Assembly: GCA_035656335.1 (NCBI GenBank)
Contig: DASRSS010000254.1
Location: 1-12,407 of the forward strand
Direction: 5' to 3'
DNA: 12,407 nt
DNA from: DASRSS01 sp035656335
Lineage (GTDB): Bacteria > Actinomycetota > Actinomycetes > Mycobacteriales > Jatrophihabitantaceae
The notes under the pieces are model-generated. The model ran no database searches and was not told where the DNA came from. It saw nothing but the letters and a program-made list of their open reading frames with translations. Each line of letters starts with the position of its first letter. Position 1 is the first letter of the stretch. Below, piece by piece: positions 1 through 6,725 of this stretch. Both the position numbers and the translations under genes were made by a program.

Positions 1-531
1 CCGGTTGCGCAGGTGCGAGGCCTCGTGCGCCAGCAGCACGCGCCGCTCGTCCGCCGACAGCGCCGCGAGCATGGCGGTCGAGACCACGATCCGGCCCGGG
101 AAGCCGAGGACGGAGTAGGCGAGCGGCGCCGGGTCGTCGAGCAGCACCAGCGAACCGCCGGCCGGACGCAGCCGGCGCGCGGCGCGGGAGGCGGCGATCA
201 GGGCGCGGGCGGTCCGCACGCCGCGCACCAGCGCCGAGCCGAGCGCGACCAGCACCAGCACCATCGCGAGCAGGCCGACCGCGTCCGGAAAGCCCGTGTC
301 CGAGTGCAGGACCGGCACCGACCAGTGCCCGAGCCGCGGCAGCGGTCCCAGCTGGACGCCGACCAGCACGGCCACGACGGACAGCGCCATTCCGGTGCAC
401 AGCGCCACGGTGAGCGCGAGCGCGGTCAGCAGCGGGACGGCCCACCCGGGTCGCAGGCTGCGCGCGAGGCGGTCCCCGACCAGGCACAGGATCAGGCCGA
501 TGAGCACCGGCACGGCGAGCAGCGCGATCAC
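1..531 (-). CDS. M56-family (BlaR1/MecR1-like) membrane metalloprotease, 3' part outside window
   Basis: This gene runs off the left edge; 177 residues are visible. It starts at a GTG whose last two bases lie within the TGA stop of the upstream BlaI-type gene (GTGA overlap), so the two are translationally coupled. Three hydrophobic segments are visible, at about residues 1-19, 31-60 and 84-102. The zinc-protease motif HEASH follows (His169, Glu170, His173), preceded by the sequence LSADERRVLLA. This arrangement is typical of the M56 peptidase domain of BlaR1/MecR1-type proteins. In that family the protease responds to a signal and relieves repression by the partner BlaI/MecI protein. Whether this protein has the extracellular penicillin-binding sensor of true BlaR1 cannot be seen, because the C-terminus is missing. 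Many actinobacterial M56 proteins lack it, so the signal is unknown. The family call is firm; the signal is not. Confidence 0.9.
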   Translation of the reverse strand, partial: MIALLAVPVLIGLILCLVGDRLARSLRPGWAVPLLTALALTVALCTGMALSVVAVLVGVQLGPLPRLGHWSVPVLHSDTGFPDAVGLLAMVLVLVALGSALVRGVRTARALIAASRAARRLRPAGGSLVLLDDPAPLAYSVLGFPGRIVVSTAMLAALSADERRVLLAHEASHLRNR

Positions 532-986
532 GGAGCCGCCCGCCCGCGCGTGGACCGCCCGTGTGCCGACCGCCCGTGCGTCGCGCGCCGCCGCGGGCCG
601 GCCGCGTCGGACGCCGCCGCAGCGCCCAGCAGCCGGGTCAGCACGCGCTCGTCCTCGGCGCTGAGCTCGGCGACGAACCGGGTTAGCACGCCGGCGTGGT
701 CGTCCTGCTCGTCCAGCAGCCGCAGCATCTGGTGGGCCGTCATGTTCGAGCGGGCGCCGTCCGCCCCGCCGACGAGCCGGTACCGGTAGGCACGGCCGTC
801 GGGATTCCGCTCGAGCGCGCCCTTGCCGTGCAGCCGGGACAGCGTGGTCATCACGGTCGTGTACGCGAGGTCGTCACCCAGGTCGGCCTGCACCTCGGCC
901 GGGGTCAGGCCGCGTCCGGCGGCCGCCAGGCAGGCCAAGACCTCCGCCTCCAGGCTGCCCCGGGGCCGCGGCCGGCTGCGCGCCAT
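528..986 (-). CDS. BlaI/MecI/CopY-family transcriptional repressor
   Basis: This 152-residue protein has an N-terminal winged helix (about residues 10-75) with the family hallmark AYTTVMTTLSRLHGKG as the recognition-helix region, then a helical dimerisation segment (about 82-122). BlaI-type repressors bind dyads in the promoter of their own operon and are removed by cleavage under control of the partner protease; here the M56 gene follows directly with a 4-base overlap. The ATG at 986 is chosen because AAGGAGG at 998-992 lies 5 bases upstream of it. The adjacent TTG at 989 would leave only 2 bases. The last ~25 residues are an unusual Arg/Gly/Ser/His-rich tail with a five-residue repeat (THGRS, AHGRS, TRGRA), encoded by two copies of GACCGCCCGTG 15 bases apart (553-563 and 568-578). 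Family members are usually about 120-140 residues, so the tail is an addition. Confidence 0.93.
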   Translation of the reverse strand: MARSRPRPRGSLEAEVLACLAAAGRGLTPAEVQADLGDDLAYTTVMTTLSRLHGKGALERNPDGRAYRYRLVGGADGARSNMTAHQMLRLLDEQDDHAGVLTRFVAELSAEDERVLTRLLGAAAASDAAGPRRRATHGRSAHGRSTRGRAAP

Positions 987-1042
987 CAACGCCTCCTTGG
1001 GCGGTCTTCGTGCGGATTGGTGGACGGGACTCGGGCCCAGCT

Positions 1043-1062
1043 GCTACCTCGCCGATCGTAGC
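1043..1062 (-). promoter_or_regulatory. Candidate promoter and operator of the BlaI-M56 operon
   Basis: In the 127-base gap upstream of the repressor gene there is a dyad with perfect arms GCTAC (1043-1047) and GTAGC (1058-1062), separated by 10 bases. Read on the minus strand, the distal arm overlaps TACGAT (1060-1055), a plausible -10 hexamer that would place transcription start near 1048. No good -35 lies at 17 bases; a TTGACG at 1076-1071 is too close to pair with it. BlaI-family operators are TAC/GTA-containing dyads, so autoregulation from this site is plausible. AGCTGC is also repeated directly at 1039 and 1060. Confidence 0.35.
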
Positions 1063-1087
1063 TGCGCCCGCGTCAACGGATCGTTTC

Positions 1088-1107
1088 GCGCCGCGTCCGG
1101 TCGGCGC
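1088..1107 (-). terminator. Candidate terminator hairpin after kup
   Basis: A perfect 6-bp stem GCGCCG/CGGCGC (1088-1093 with 1102-1107) and an 8-base loop lie 7 bases beyond the kup stop codon. There is no T-tract, which is common for hairpin terminators in high-GC actinobacteria. It could also be a chance GC-rich stem. Confidence 0.4.
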
Positions 1108-1113
1108 TCGCGG

Positions 1114-3057
1114 TCAGAGATCGACCTGGGTGCCCATCACGACCGTCCGGTCGGCGGGCAGGCCGAAGTACGCGGCGGGGTTGGCCGCGTTGCGGGCCAT
1201 CGCGACGAACAACGCCTTGCGCCACCGGCGCATCGGGCCGTGGCGCCGGCGGCGCAGGGTGGCCCGCGACAGGAAGTACGAGACGTCCGAGAGCTCCGCG
1301 CAGTGCAGTTCGGCGCGCACCTCGTCGCCGTGCCGGGCCAGCGCCCACGGGATGTTCGGGCGGTCGAAGAACCCGTAGCGCAGCGTGACGTGGATGATGC
1401 CGTCGTCGGAGTAGCCCAGGTTGTCGATGCTCACCTGGTCCTCGGGCGCCACGTGCGGCACGGTCTTCGGCACCGCGGAGAAGATCACCACGTGTTCGTG
1501 CAGAACGCCGTTGTGCTCGACGTTCGCGCGCAGGGCGAGCGGCGCGGACTCCTTGTTCGGGTGCGGGAAGACGGCGGTGCCCGGGACGCGCAGGATCTGG
1601 CTGCTGTGCACGTGCTCCACGAAGTCCGCGAGCGAACCCTCCTGCTTGACGCGGTTCGCGGTGACGATGTCTCGTCCGCGTCGCCATGTCGACATCAGCG
1701 TGAACACCAGAATCGCGATGAGGACGGGCAGCCAGCCGCCGTGCAGGATCTTGGTGATGTTCGCGGCGAAGAACGTCAGCTCCACCAGGGCGAACGCGAC
1801 GGCGAGCAGGGCGAGCCGCCCGGTTCCCCAGTTCCAGCGCGACCGCGCGACGACCATGAGCAGGACGGTGTCGACGATCAGCGCGCCGGTCACCGAGACG
1901 CCGTACGCGGTGGCCAGCCGCGCGGAGCTGCGGAAGATCAGCATCAGCGCCAGCACGCCGACGAACAGCGCCGTGTTGATGGCCGGCAGGTACACCTGGC
2001 CGGCTGATTCGTCCGAGGTCTGCCGCACGGTCAGCGGGGGCAGCAGTCCGAGCTGGCTGGCCTGCCGGGACACCGAGAACGCACCGGAGATCACCGCCTG
2101 CGACGCGATCACCGTCGCGGCCGTCGCGAGCACGACCATCGGGATCCGTCCCCAGCCCGGCAGCAGCAGGTAGAACGGATTGCTGATCGTCGACGGGTTG
2201 CGCAGGATCAGTGCAGCCTGCCCCATGTATTGCAGTGTCAGCGCGGGGAAGACGACCCAGAACCAGGCCCGGCGGATCGGCGGACGCCCGAAGTGGCCCA
2301 TGTCCGCGTACAGCGCCTCGGCGCCGGTGATGCACAGGACGATCGCGCCCATCGCGATGAACGTCGTCCCCGGGTGCCGGCCGACGAACTCCAGGCCGTA
2401 CGTCGGCAGCAGCGCGCGGAAGACCGCGGGACGGTGCGCGATCTCGCGCACTCCGGCCAGCGCGAGAACGGTGAACCACAGCAGCATGACCGGCCCGAAG
2501 AACGAGCCGACCCGGTGCGTGCCGTAGCGCTGCACCGCGAACAGCAGGACGAGGATCGTGGCCGCGATCGGCAGCACCAGCTCGTGCATGCCCGGCGCGA
2601 CGACGGTGACGCCCTCGACGGCCGACAGCACCGAGATGGCCGGCGTGATCACCGAGTCGCCGAAGAACAGGCTGGCGCCGACGATCGCGAGGACGAGAAT
2701 CACCTGCAGCCGCCGGCCGCGGTCGCGGAACGCGCGCTGCAGCAGCCCGGCCAGCGCCATCACGCCGCCCTCGCCGTCGTTGTCCGCGCGCATGATCACC
2801 GAGACGTACTTGATCGACACGATCAGGGTGACCGACCAGAACACCATCGAGATGACGCCGTACACGTCGGCGGCGGACGGTTCGACCGCGCCGTTGTCGA
2901 TGGAGAACACCGTCTGCAACGCGTAGAGCGGACTGGTGCCGATGTCGCCGAAGACGACGCCGAGAGCAGCGAGCGCCGCGCCCGCCTTCAGCGACGAGCG
3001 CCTGCTGGGATGCACGGGCACCATCGTCCCCTGCCGCCCGCTGAATCCTGCATTCAC
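1114..3057 (-). CDS. kup: Kup/KUP-family potassium uptake transporter
   Basis: This 647-residue protein matches the K_trans/KUP family in length and order. The N-terminal hallmark GVVFGDIGTSPLYA is at about residues 33-46, RADNDGEGG at 90-98, and FFGDSVITPAISVLSAVEG at about 131-149. About twelve hydrophobic membrane segments extend to about residue 457, followed by a soluble C-terminal domain of about 190 residues that is predicted cytoplasmic. KUP proteins take up K+ with H+ symport across the plasma membrane. It is divergent from the PadR operon and stands alone on its strand, with a hairpin after its stop. The start is uncertain: GTG at 3057 gives the longest frame, but its upstream G-rich stretch abuts the codon, and GTGAAT is itself a copy of the intergenic repeat. 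The ATG at 3024, giving MVPVHPSRRSS, would lose only 11 unconserved residues and is a good alternative. Confidence 0.96.
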   Translation of the reverse strand: MNAGFSGRQGTMVPVHPSRRSSLKAGAALAALGVVFGDIGTSPLYALQTVFSIDNGAVEPSAADVYGVISMVFWSVTLIVSIKYVSVIMRADNDGEGGVMALAGLLQRAFRDRGRRLQVILVLAIVGASLFFGDSVITPAISVLSAVEGVTVVAPGMHELVLPIAATILVLLFAVQRYGTHRVGSFFGPVMLLWFTVLALAGVREIAHRPAVFRALLPTYGLEFVGRHPGTTFIAMGAIVLCITGAEALYADMGHFGRPPIRRAWFWVVFPALTLQYMGQAALILRNPSTISNPFYLLLPGWGRIPMVVLATAATVIASQAVISGAFSVSRQASQLGLLPPLTVRQTSDESAGQVYLPAINTALFVGVLALMLIFRSSARLATAYGVSVTGALIVDTVLLMVVARSRWNWGTGRLALLAVAFALVELTFFAANITKILHGGWLPVLIAILVFTLMSTWRRGRDIVTANRVKQEGSLADFVEHVHSSQILRVPGTAVFPHPNKESAPLALRANVEHNGVLHEHVVIFSAVPKTVPHVAPEDQVSIDNLGYSDDGIIHVTLRYGFFDRPNIPWALARHGDEVRAELHCAELSDVSYFLSRATLRRRRHGPMRRWRKALFVAMARNAANPAAYFGLPADRTVVMGTQVDL

Positions 3058-3100
3058 CCTCCCCCAGCGCGGTGAATTTGGGATTCACGCGGGTATTCAC
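3052..3100. promoter_or_regulatory. ATTCAC repeat cluster between kup and padR, probable operator
   Basis: Four copies of one hexamer occur in 49 bases: ATTCAC at 3052-3057, its inverse GTGAAT at 3072-3077, ATTCAC at 3083-3088 and ATTCAC at 3095-3100. The two middle copies form a perfect dyad with a 5-base spacer (3072-3088). The last copy overlaps the -35 of the padR promoter and the first overlaps the most upstream possible kup start. A perfect palindrome GCGTATACGC (3104-3113) lies between the padR -35 and -10. A repressor bound here, most simply PadR itself, could control both divergent units. Confidence 0.45.
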
Positions 3101-3125
3101 TGAGCGTATACGCGTGGTGTAGTGT
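3096..3125 (+). promoter_or_regulatory. padR promoter giving a leaderless transcript
   Basis: TTCACT (3096-3101) and TAGTGT (3120-3125) are separated by 18 bases and resemble a housekeeping sigma promoter. The A of the padR ATG (3133) lies 7 bases after the -10, where transcription would start, and no Shine-Dalgarno sequence precedes it. This is the arrangement of leaderless actinobacterial genes. Confidence 0.5.
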
Positions 3126-3132
3126 GCGCGTC

Positions 3133-3657
3133 ATGACCGTTCCCCTCACCTTGTTGGGCCTGCTCGAGCGCGAGCCGAGCCACGGCTACGACCTCAAGCG
3201 CGACTACGACGCCTGGTTCGGGCGCGGTAAGCCGCTGCCGTTCGGCCAGGTCTACGCGACGCTCGGCCGGCTGGCGCGCGACGGCAAGGTGATCGTCGGC
3301 GAGACCGAGCCGGGCGCCGGGCCGGACCGCAAGCGGTACGTGATCACCGAGCAGGGCGTCAGCGAGGTGGAGACCTGGCTGCGCGAGCCGGTCGAACCCG
3401 AACCGCACCTGCAGACCGTGCTGTTCGCGAAGGTCGTGCTCGCGCTCATGTCCGGACGCGACGCCGAGCGGTACCTGGACGCCCAGCGCGCCGCGCACCT
3501 GCAACGCATGCGCGAGCTGACCGAGCTCAAGCGTTCGGGCAACAGCGTCGACGCATTGCTCGCCGACCACGGGCTGTTCCACCTTGAGGCGGACCTGCGC
3601 TGGATCGAACTGACGTCGGCGCGGCTCGCCAACCTGGCCGCGGAGGTGAAGTCATGA
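3133..3657 (+). CDS. PadR-family transcriptional regulator
   Basis: This 174-residue protein starts in the PadR manner (MTVPLTLLGLL, then SHGYDLKRDYD). A winged helix spans about residues 1-80, with FGQVYATLGRLARDGKV as the recognition region and DRKRYVITEQG as the wing. The second half (about 90-174) is helical, as in PadR proteins with the Vir_act_alpha_C dimerisation domain. PadR proteins usually repress neighbouring transport or detoxification genes and release DNA on binding a small molecule. Here the stop overlaps the ABC ATPase start by 4 bases (ATGA), so it is the first gene of the transporter operon and the likely regulator of it. The ATG at 3133 is preferred over GTG at 3124 because it fits both the family N-terminus and a leaderless promoter. 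The ligand is unknown. Confidence 0.92.
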   Translation: MTVPLTLLGLLEREPSHGYDLKRDYDAWFGRGKPLPFGQVYATLGRLARDGKVIVGETEPGAGPDRKRYVITEQGVSEVETWLREPVEPEPHLQTVLFAKVVLALMSGRDAERYLDAQRAAHLQRMRELTELKRSGNSVDALLADHGLFHLEADLRWIELTSARLANLAAEVKS

Positions 3658-4325
3658 TCCTCCAGGCGGACGACGTCGAGATGTCCTTCGGCACCACGCC
3701 CGCGCTGCGCGGCGCCTCGGTCGCCGTCGAGCAGGGCGAGATCCTTGCCGTAATGGGCCCGAGCGGGTCCGGCAAGTCCACGCTGCTGCACTGCCTGGCC
3801 GGCATCCTTGTCCCGGACGCCGGCGAGATCCACTTCGCCGGCGAGCGGCTGGACACGCTGCCCGAACCGGCGCGCAGCGCGCTACGGCGCGACCGGTTCG
3901 GGTTCGTGTTCCAGTTCGGCCAGCTGGTGCCGGAGCTCACGGCCGCGGAGAACATCGCGCTGCCGCTGCTGCTCGGCGGCACCAAGCGGCCGGCCGCGCT
4001 GCGCACCGCCGCCGAGTGGCTCGCGCGGCTCGGCCTGGACGGGCTCGGCCGGCGCCGCTCCGGCGAGCTGTCCGGCGGGCCGGCGCCGCGCGTGGCGCTG
4101 GCCCGCGGCCTGGTGACCGGTCCCGAGGTGCTGTTCGCGGACGAGCCGACCGGCGCCCTCGACTCGCTCACCGGCGAGCAGGTGATGGACCTGCTGGTCG
4201 GCGCGGCACGCGAGCACGGCACCACGGTCGTCCTCGTCACGCACGAGCCGCGCATCGCGGCCTACGCCGACCGCGAGGTCGTCGTCCGCGACGGACGGGT
4301 CAGCGCACTGGCGGCGACGCGGTGA
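3654..4325 (+). CDS. ABC transporter ATP-binding protein (MacB/LolD/BceA type)
   Basis: This 223-residue ATPase is of the size found with FtsX-type permeases. Visible motifs are Walker A GPSGSGKST (35-43), Q-loop Gln87 in FVFQFGQLVPELTAAEN, signature LSGG (139-142), Walker B LFADE (Asp163, Glu164), D-loop ALDS and H-loop His197. It would power the permease encoded immediately downstream, whose GTG start overlaps this stop (GTGA). Odd point: the residue after LSGG is Pro143, where nearly all relatives have Gln (LSGGQQQR becomes LSGGPAPR). The codons in the given sequence are unambiguous. The following Arg and the ARGL helix are normal, so the protein may well be active, but the change is in the nucleotide-contacting signature loop. 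The substrate cannot be told from the ATPase. Confidence 0.95.
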   Translation: MILQADDVEMSFGTTPALRGASVAVEQGEILAVMGPSGSGKSTLLHCLAGILVPDAGEIHFAGERLDTLPEPARSALRRDRFGFVFQFGQLVPELTAAENIALPLLLGGTKRPAALRTAAEWLARLGLDGLGRRRSGELSGGPAPRVALARGLVTGPEVLFADEPTGALDSLTGEQVMDLLVGAAREHGTTVVLVTHEPRIAAYADREVVVRDGRVSALAATR

Positions 4326-6409
4326 TCGCCTTCGGACTGCGCCTCACGCTGCGCGGCGGACGCGAGGCCGCGGCCCGCCTGGTGGTCATCGTGGCCGCCG
4401 TCGCACTGGGTGTCGGGTTGCTGCTCACCGCGCTGGCCGGCATCAACGCGGTCAACTCGCAGAACGCGCGCTACGCGTGGTTCGAGACCGACGCCGGCGC
4501 CCACGGACGCGTCCCGGCCGCGAGCCCCGCCGCGCACGACCCCGCATGGTGGCTGCTCCGCGCCGACATGTTCCAGGGCAAGGTGATCGGGCGCGTGGAG
4601 GTCGCGCCGACCGGGCCGGACGAGCCGGTACCGCCCGGCGTGACGCAGCTGCCCGAGCCGGGCGAGTACTACGCCTCGCCGGCGATGGCGAAACTGCTGC
4701 GCTCGGTTCCCCGCACCCAGCTGGCGGACCGCTATCCCGGGCGGCTGGCCGGCACCATCGGGCCAGCCGGACTGCCGTCGCCGGACACGCTGGCCATCCT
4801 GATCGGCTACTCGCCGCAACAGCTCTCGAAGGTGCCCGGGGCGACCGAGGTCAACTCGATCAGCACGACCACGCCGAACCAGTGCAGCGGCGACTGCTAC
4901 TTCATCGGCATCGACGCGCAGGGCATGGACCTGGTGCTCTCAGTCGTCGCTGCCGCGCTGCTCTTCCCGGTGCTGATCTTCATCGGGACGGCCACCCGGC
5001 TGTCCGCCGCGCGCCGCGAGCAGCGCTTCGCGGCCATGCGCCTGGTCGGCGCGACGCCGCGGCAGATCAGCGTGATCTCCACGGTCGAGTCGGCCGTTGC
5101 GGCGGCCCTGGGAACCGCGCTCGGGTTCGGCGTGTTCTACGCGCTGCGGCCGGCACTGGCACCGATCCCGTTCACCGGCCATCCGTTCTACGTGCACGAC
5201 CTGGCGCTGAACCTGCCGGACGTGCTGCTGGTCGCGCTGGGTGTCCCGGTCGCGGCGGCGGTCGCGGCACGGCTGGCACTGCGCCGGGTGACGATCTCGC
5301 CGCTCGGCGTCACGCGGCGCGTCACGCCGCCCGCGCCCCGCGCCTGGCGGCTGCTGCCGATCGCCGCCGGCCTCGGTGAGCTCGGCTGGTTCGTCCTCGC
5401 CGGCCGCCCGGCCACGACGACCGGCCAGATCTGGGCGTACCTGACCGGAATCCTGGTGACCATGTTCGGCCTCGTGCTCGCCGGGCCGTGGCTGACCATG
5501 ATCGGCTCGCGGCTGCTGGTGCGCCGGGCGAGCCGTCCAGCCACGCTGATCGCCGGGCGGCGGTTGGCGGACAACCCGTCGGCCGGGTTCCGCGCGGTCA
5601 GTGGCCTGGCGCTGGCGCTGTTCGTCACCAGCATCGCGGTCGGGATCCTCACCACCATCAAGGCCTACGACGGCGGCGGCCAGGCCACCGCCGACGAACG
5701 CGCGACGGTGGTGCAGGATCTCGGTCATCCCGGCCCACCCGACCCGTCCGCGCCGCCGGTGACCGTGCCGGCGAGCCTGCGCGCGACGCTGCTGGCGATC
5801 CCCGGCGTAAAGACGGTCACCCGGTCCGACCGCCGCGAGGTCACGAACAAGGGCAGGCGGTTCACCGTCGACGACCAGAACCTCAGCATCCGGACGAGTG
5901 GGTCGCAGTCCGCGATCGAGCTGGTGCGCGGCGCGCTGGAGCGGGCCTTCCCGGACGCCCCGGTCGCGATGACCGAGGCGGAGTTCGACGCGCAGAACCA
6001 GAGCGCGCAACGCACCGCGGGATATGAGCGGCTCGCGGACGTGGTCGTGCTGACCAGCCTGCCGATCGCCGGGTGCACGCTGGCGATCGGCGTCGCGACC
6101 GGGCTGAACGATCGCAAGCGCCCGTTCAGCCTGCTGCGCCTGGCCGGAGCGCCGCTGGCCACCCTGCGCCGGGTCGTGGCGCTGGAGAGTACGGTGCCGC
6201 TGCTCGCGACGGCGGTTGTGTCGGTGGGCACGGGCTTCCTGGCCGCGTACCTGTTCCTGCGCTCGCAGCTGGATGAGACGCTGCAGGCACCCGGGCTGAG
6301 CTACTACGCCGTGGTCGCGGCGGGGTTGGTCGCGTCGCTCGCGATCATCGCGTCCATGCTGCCGGTGCTGAGCCGGATCACCGGGCCGGAGGCCGCCCGC
6401 AACGAGTGA
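4322..6409 (+). CDS. FtsX-type ABC transporter permease, ten predicted membrane helices
   Basis: This 695-residue protein starts at the GTG overlapping the ATPase stop. Helix 1 is at about 19-41, followed by an extracytoplasmic domain (about 42-200) with a CxxxC pair (Cys188, Cys192) that could form a disulfide. A first FtsX unit follows, with helices at about 203-225, 255-280 and 302-322 and the cytoplasmic hallmark EQRFAAMRLVGATPRQI. Two further helices lie at about 345-395 and one at about 430-452. A second extracytoplasmic domain (about 455-570) is followed by a second FtsX unit with three helices, including RKRPFSLLRLAGAPLATLRR. Such permeases act as mechanotransmitters or exporters of lipids, peptides or antibiotics rather than as classical channels. 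With PadR and the ATPase it forms a three-gene unit, plausibly for drug or antimicrobial-peptide resistance; the substrate is unknown. Confidence 0.93.
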   Translation: MIAFGLRLTLRGGREAAARLVVIVAAVALGVGLLLTALAGINAVNSQNARYAWFETDAGAHGRVPAASPAAHDPAWWLLRADMFQGKVIGRVEVAPTGPDEPVPPGVTQLPEPGEYYASPAMAKLLRSVPRTQLADRYPGRLAGTIGPAGLPSPDTLAILIGYSPQQLSKVPGATEVNSISTTTPNQCSGDCYFIGIDAQGMDLVLSVVAAALLFPVLIFIGTATRLSAARREQRFAAMRLVGATPRQISVISTVESAVAAALGTALGFGVFYALRPALAPIPFTGHPFYVHDLALNLPDVLLVALGVPVAAAVAARLALRRVTISPLGVTRRVTPPAPRAWRLLPIAAGLGELGWFVLAGRPATTTGQIWAYLTGILVTMFGLVLAGPWLTMIGSRLLVRRASRPATLIAGRRLADNPSAGFRAVSGLALALFVTSIAVGILTTIKAYDGGGQATADERATVVQDLGHPGPPDPSAPPVTVPASLRATLLAIPGVKTVTRSDRREVTNKGRRFTVDDQNLSIRTSGSQSAIELVRGALERAFPDAPVAMTEAEFDAQNQSAQRTAGYERLADVVVLTSLPIAGCTLAIGVATGLNDRKRPFSLLRLAGAPLATLRRVVALESTVPLLATAVVSVGTGFLAAYLFLRSQLDETLQAPGLSYYAVVAAGLVASLAIIASMLPVLSRITGPEAARNE

Positions 6410-6632
6410 CGTACGGCAGGCGGTCGCGCCGGCCATTGGCCGGGCGCTGCGGCTCGGCAGTCATGAGCGGGCGGGGCGGACGGGCCCGGACGGCGACACG
6501 GTCGCGGACGAGCGCCGCGCCGAGCAGGCCGAAGGCCGCGCACATCGACGCGAACCAGCTGAGTGCGCCGAGCTCGTGTTGGGTCACGGACGCGGCCGCC
6601 ATGGGACGCGCGGTCTGGGTCAGCATTGCCAC
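6378..6632 (-). CDS. Small single-span membrane protein, function unknown
   Basis: This 84-residue reading frame is not a family I recognise. It is called a gene for three reasons. A strong Shine-Dalgarno AAGGAGG (6645-6639) lies 6 bases before the GTG at 6632. Its codons show the strong G/C third-position preference of the neighbours. The protein has one clear hydrophobic helix (about residues 21-42, ELGALSWFASMCAAFGLLGAALV) followed by an Arg/Pro-rich, positively charged tail, predicted to be cytoplasmic. An ATG two codons in (6626) is an alternative start, but its spacing from the Shine-Dalgarno sequence is 12 bases. Its last 32 bases overlap the end of the permease gene on the other strand, and its coding sequence contains the hairpin proposed as that operon's terminator. 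It is divergent from the acyl-CoA synthetase gene. Confidence 0.65.
   Translation of the reverse strand: MAMLTQTARPMAAASVTQHELGALSWFASMCAAFGLLGAALVRDRVAVRARPPRPLMTAEPQRPANGRRDRLPYVTRCGRPPAR
6426..6447 (+). terminator. Terminator hairpin of the padR-ABC operon
   Basis: A 9-bp GC stem with one bulged G and an ATT loop (5' arm 6426-6434, 3' arm 6438-6447) starts 17 bases after the permease stop. No T-tract follows. It lies within the coding region of the convergent small membrane protein gene. Confidence 0.55.
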
Positions 6633-6651
6633 GTGACGCCTCCTTCCCCTG

Positions 6652-6698
6652 AAGGATCGACGCATCAGCGGACTACCTGAGCTGTCGCCGCGATCCTT
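6652..6698 (-). promoter_or_regulatory. Long stem-loop in the leader of the small membrane protein gene
   Basis: A 47-base symmetric hairpin: outer arms AAGGATCG (6652-6659) and CGATCCTT (6691-6698) pair perfectly over 8 bp. There is then a 2x2 internal loop, an inner 8-position stem (6662-6669 with 6681-6688) with one mismatch and one G-U pair, and an 11-base loop (6670-6680). On the minus strand it ends 6 bases before AAGGAGG, so folding could affect ribosome access or act as an attenuator. It could instead be a protein-binding dyad. It matches no riboswitch class that I recognise. Confidence 0.45.
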
Positions 6699-6725
6699 GC
6701 ACCGAATTCCGCCGTAGCTGTCGAC

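Noticed and set aside
13..789. Long plus-strand open frame opposite the M56 and BlaI genes
   Set aside because: Its product is Arg/Gln/His-rich low complexity typical of the antisense of GC-rich genes, while the minus strand encodes two clear families with the HEASH motif and a winged helix.
1073..3100. 675-residue minus-strand frame overlapping kup
   Set aside because: It is a shifted reading of kup giving Arg/Ala/Gly-rich sequence with no domain; the kup frame has all family motifs.
4016..4321. Upstream extension of the permease frame into the ATPase gene
   Set aside because: The extension translates to Arg-rich antimotif sequence; the GTG at 4322 gives a normal N-terminus and overlaps the ATPase stop in the usual way.
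6406..6636. 76-residue plus-strand frame after the permease
   Set aside because: No Shine-Dalgarno sequence of its own and an Arg/Ser-rich product; the opposite strand has a better-supported gene.
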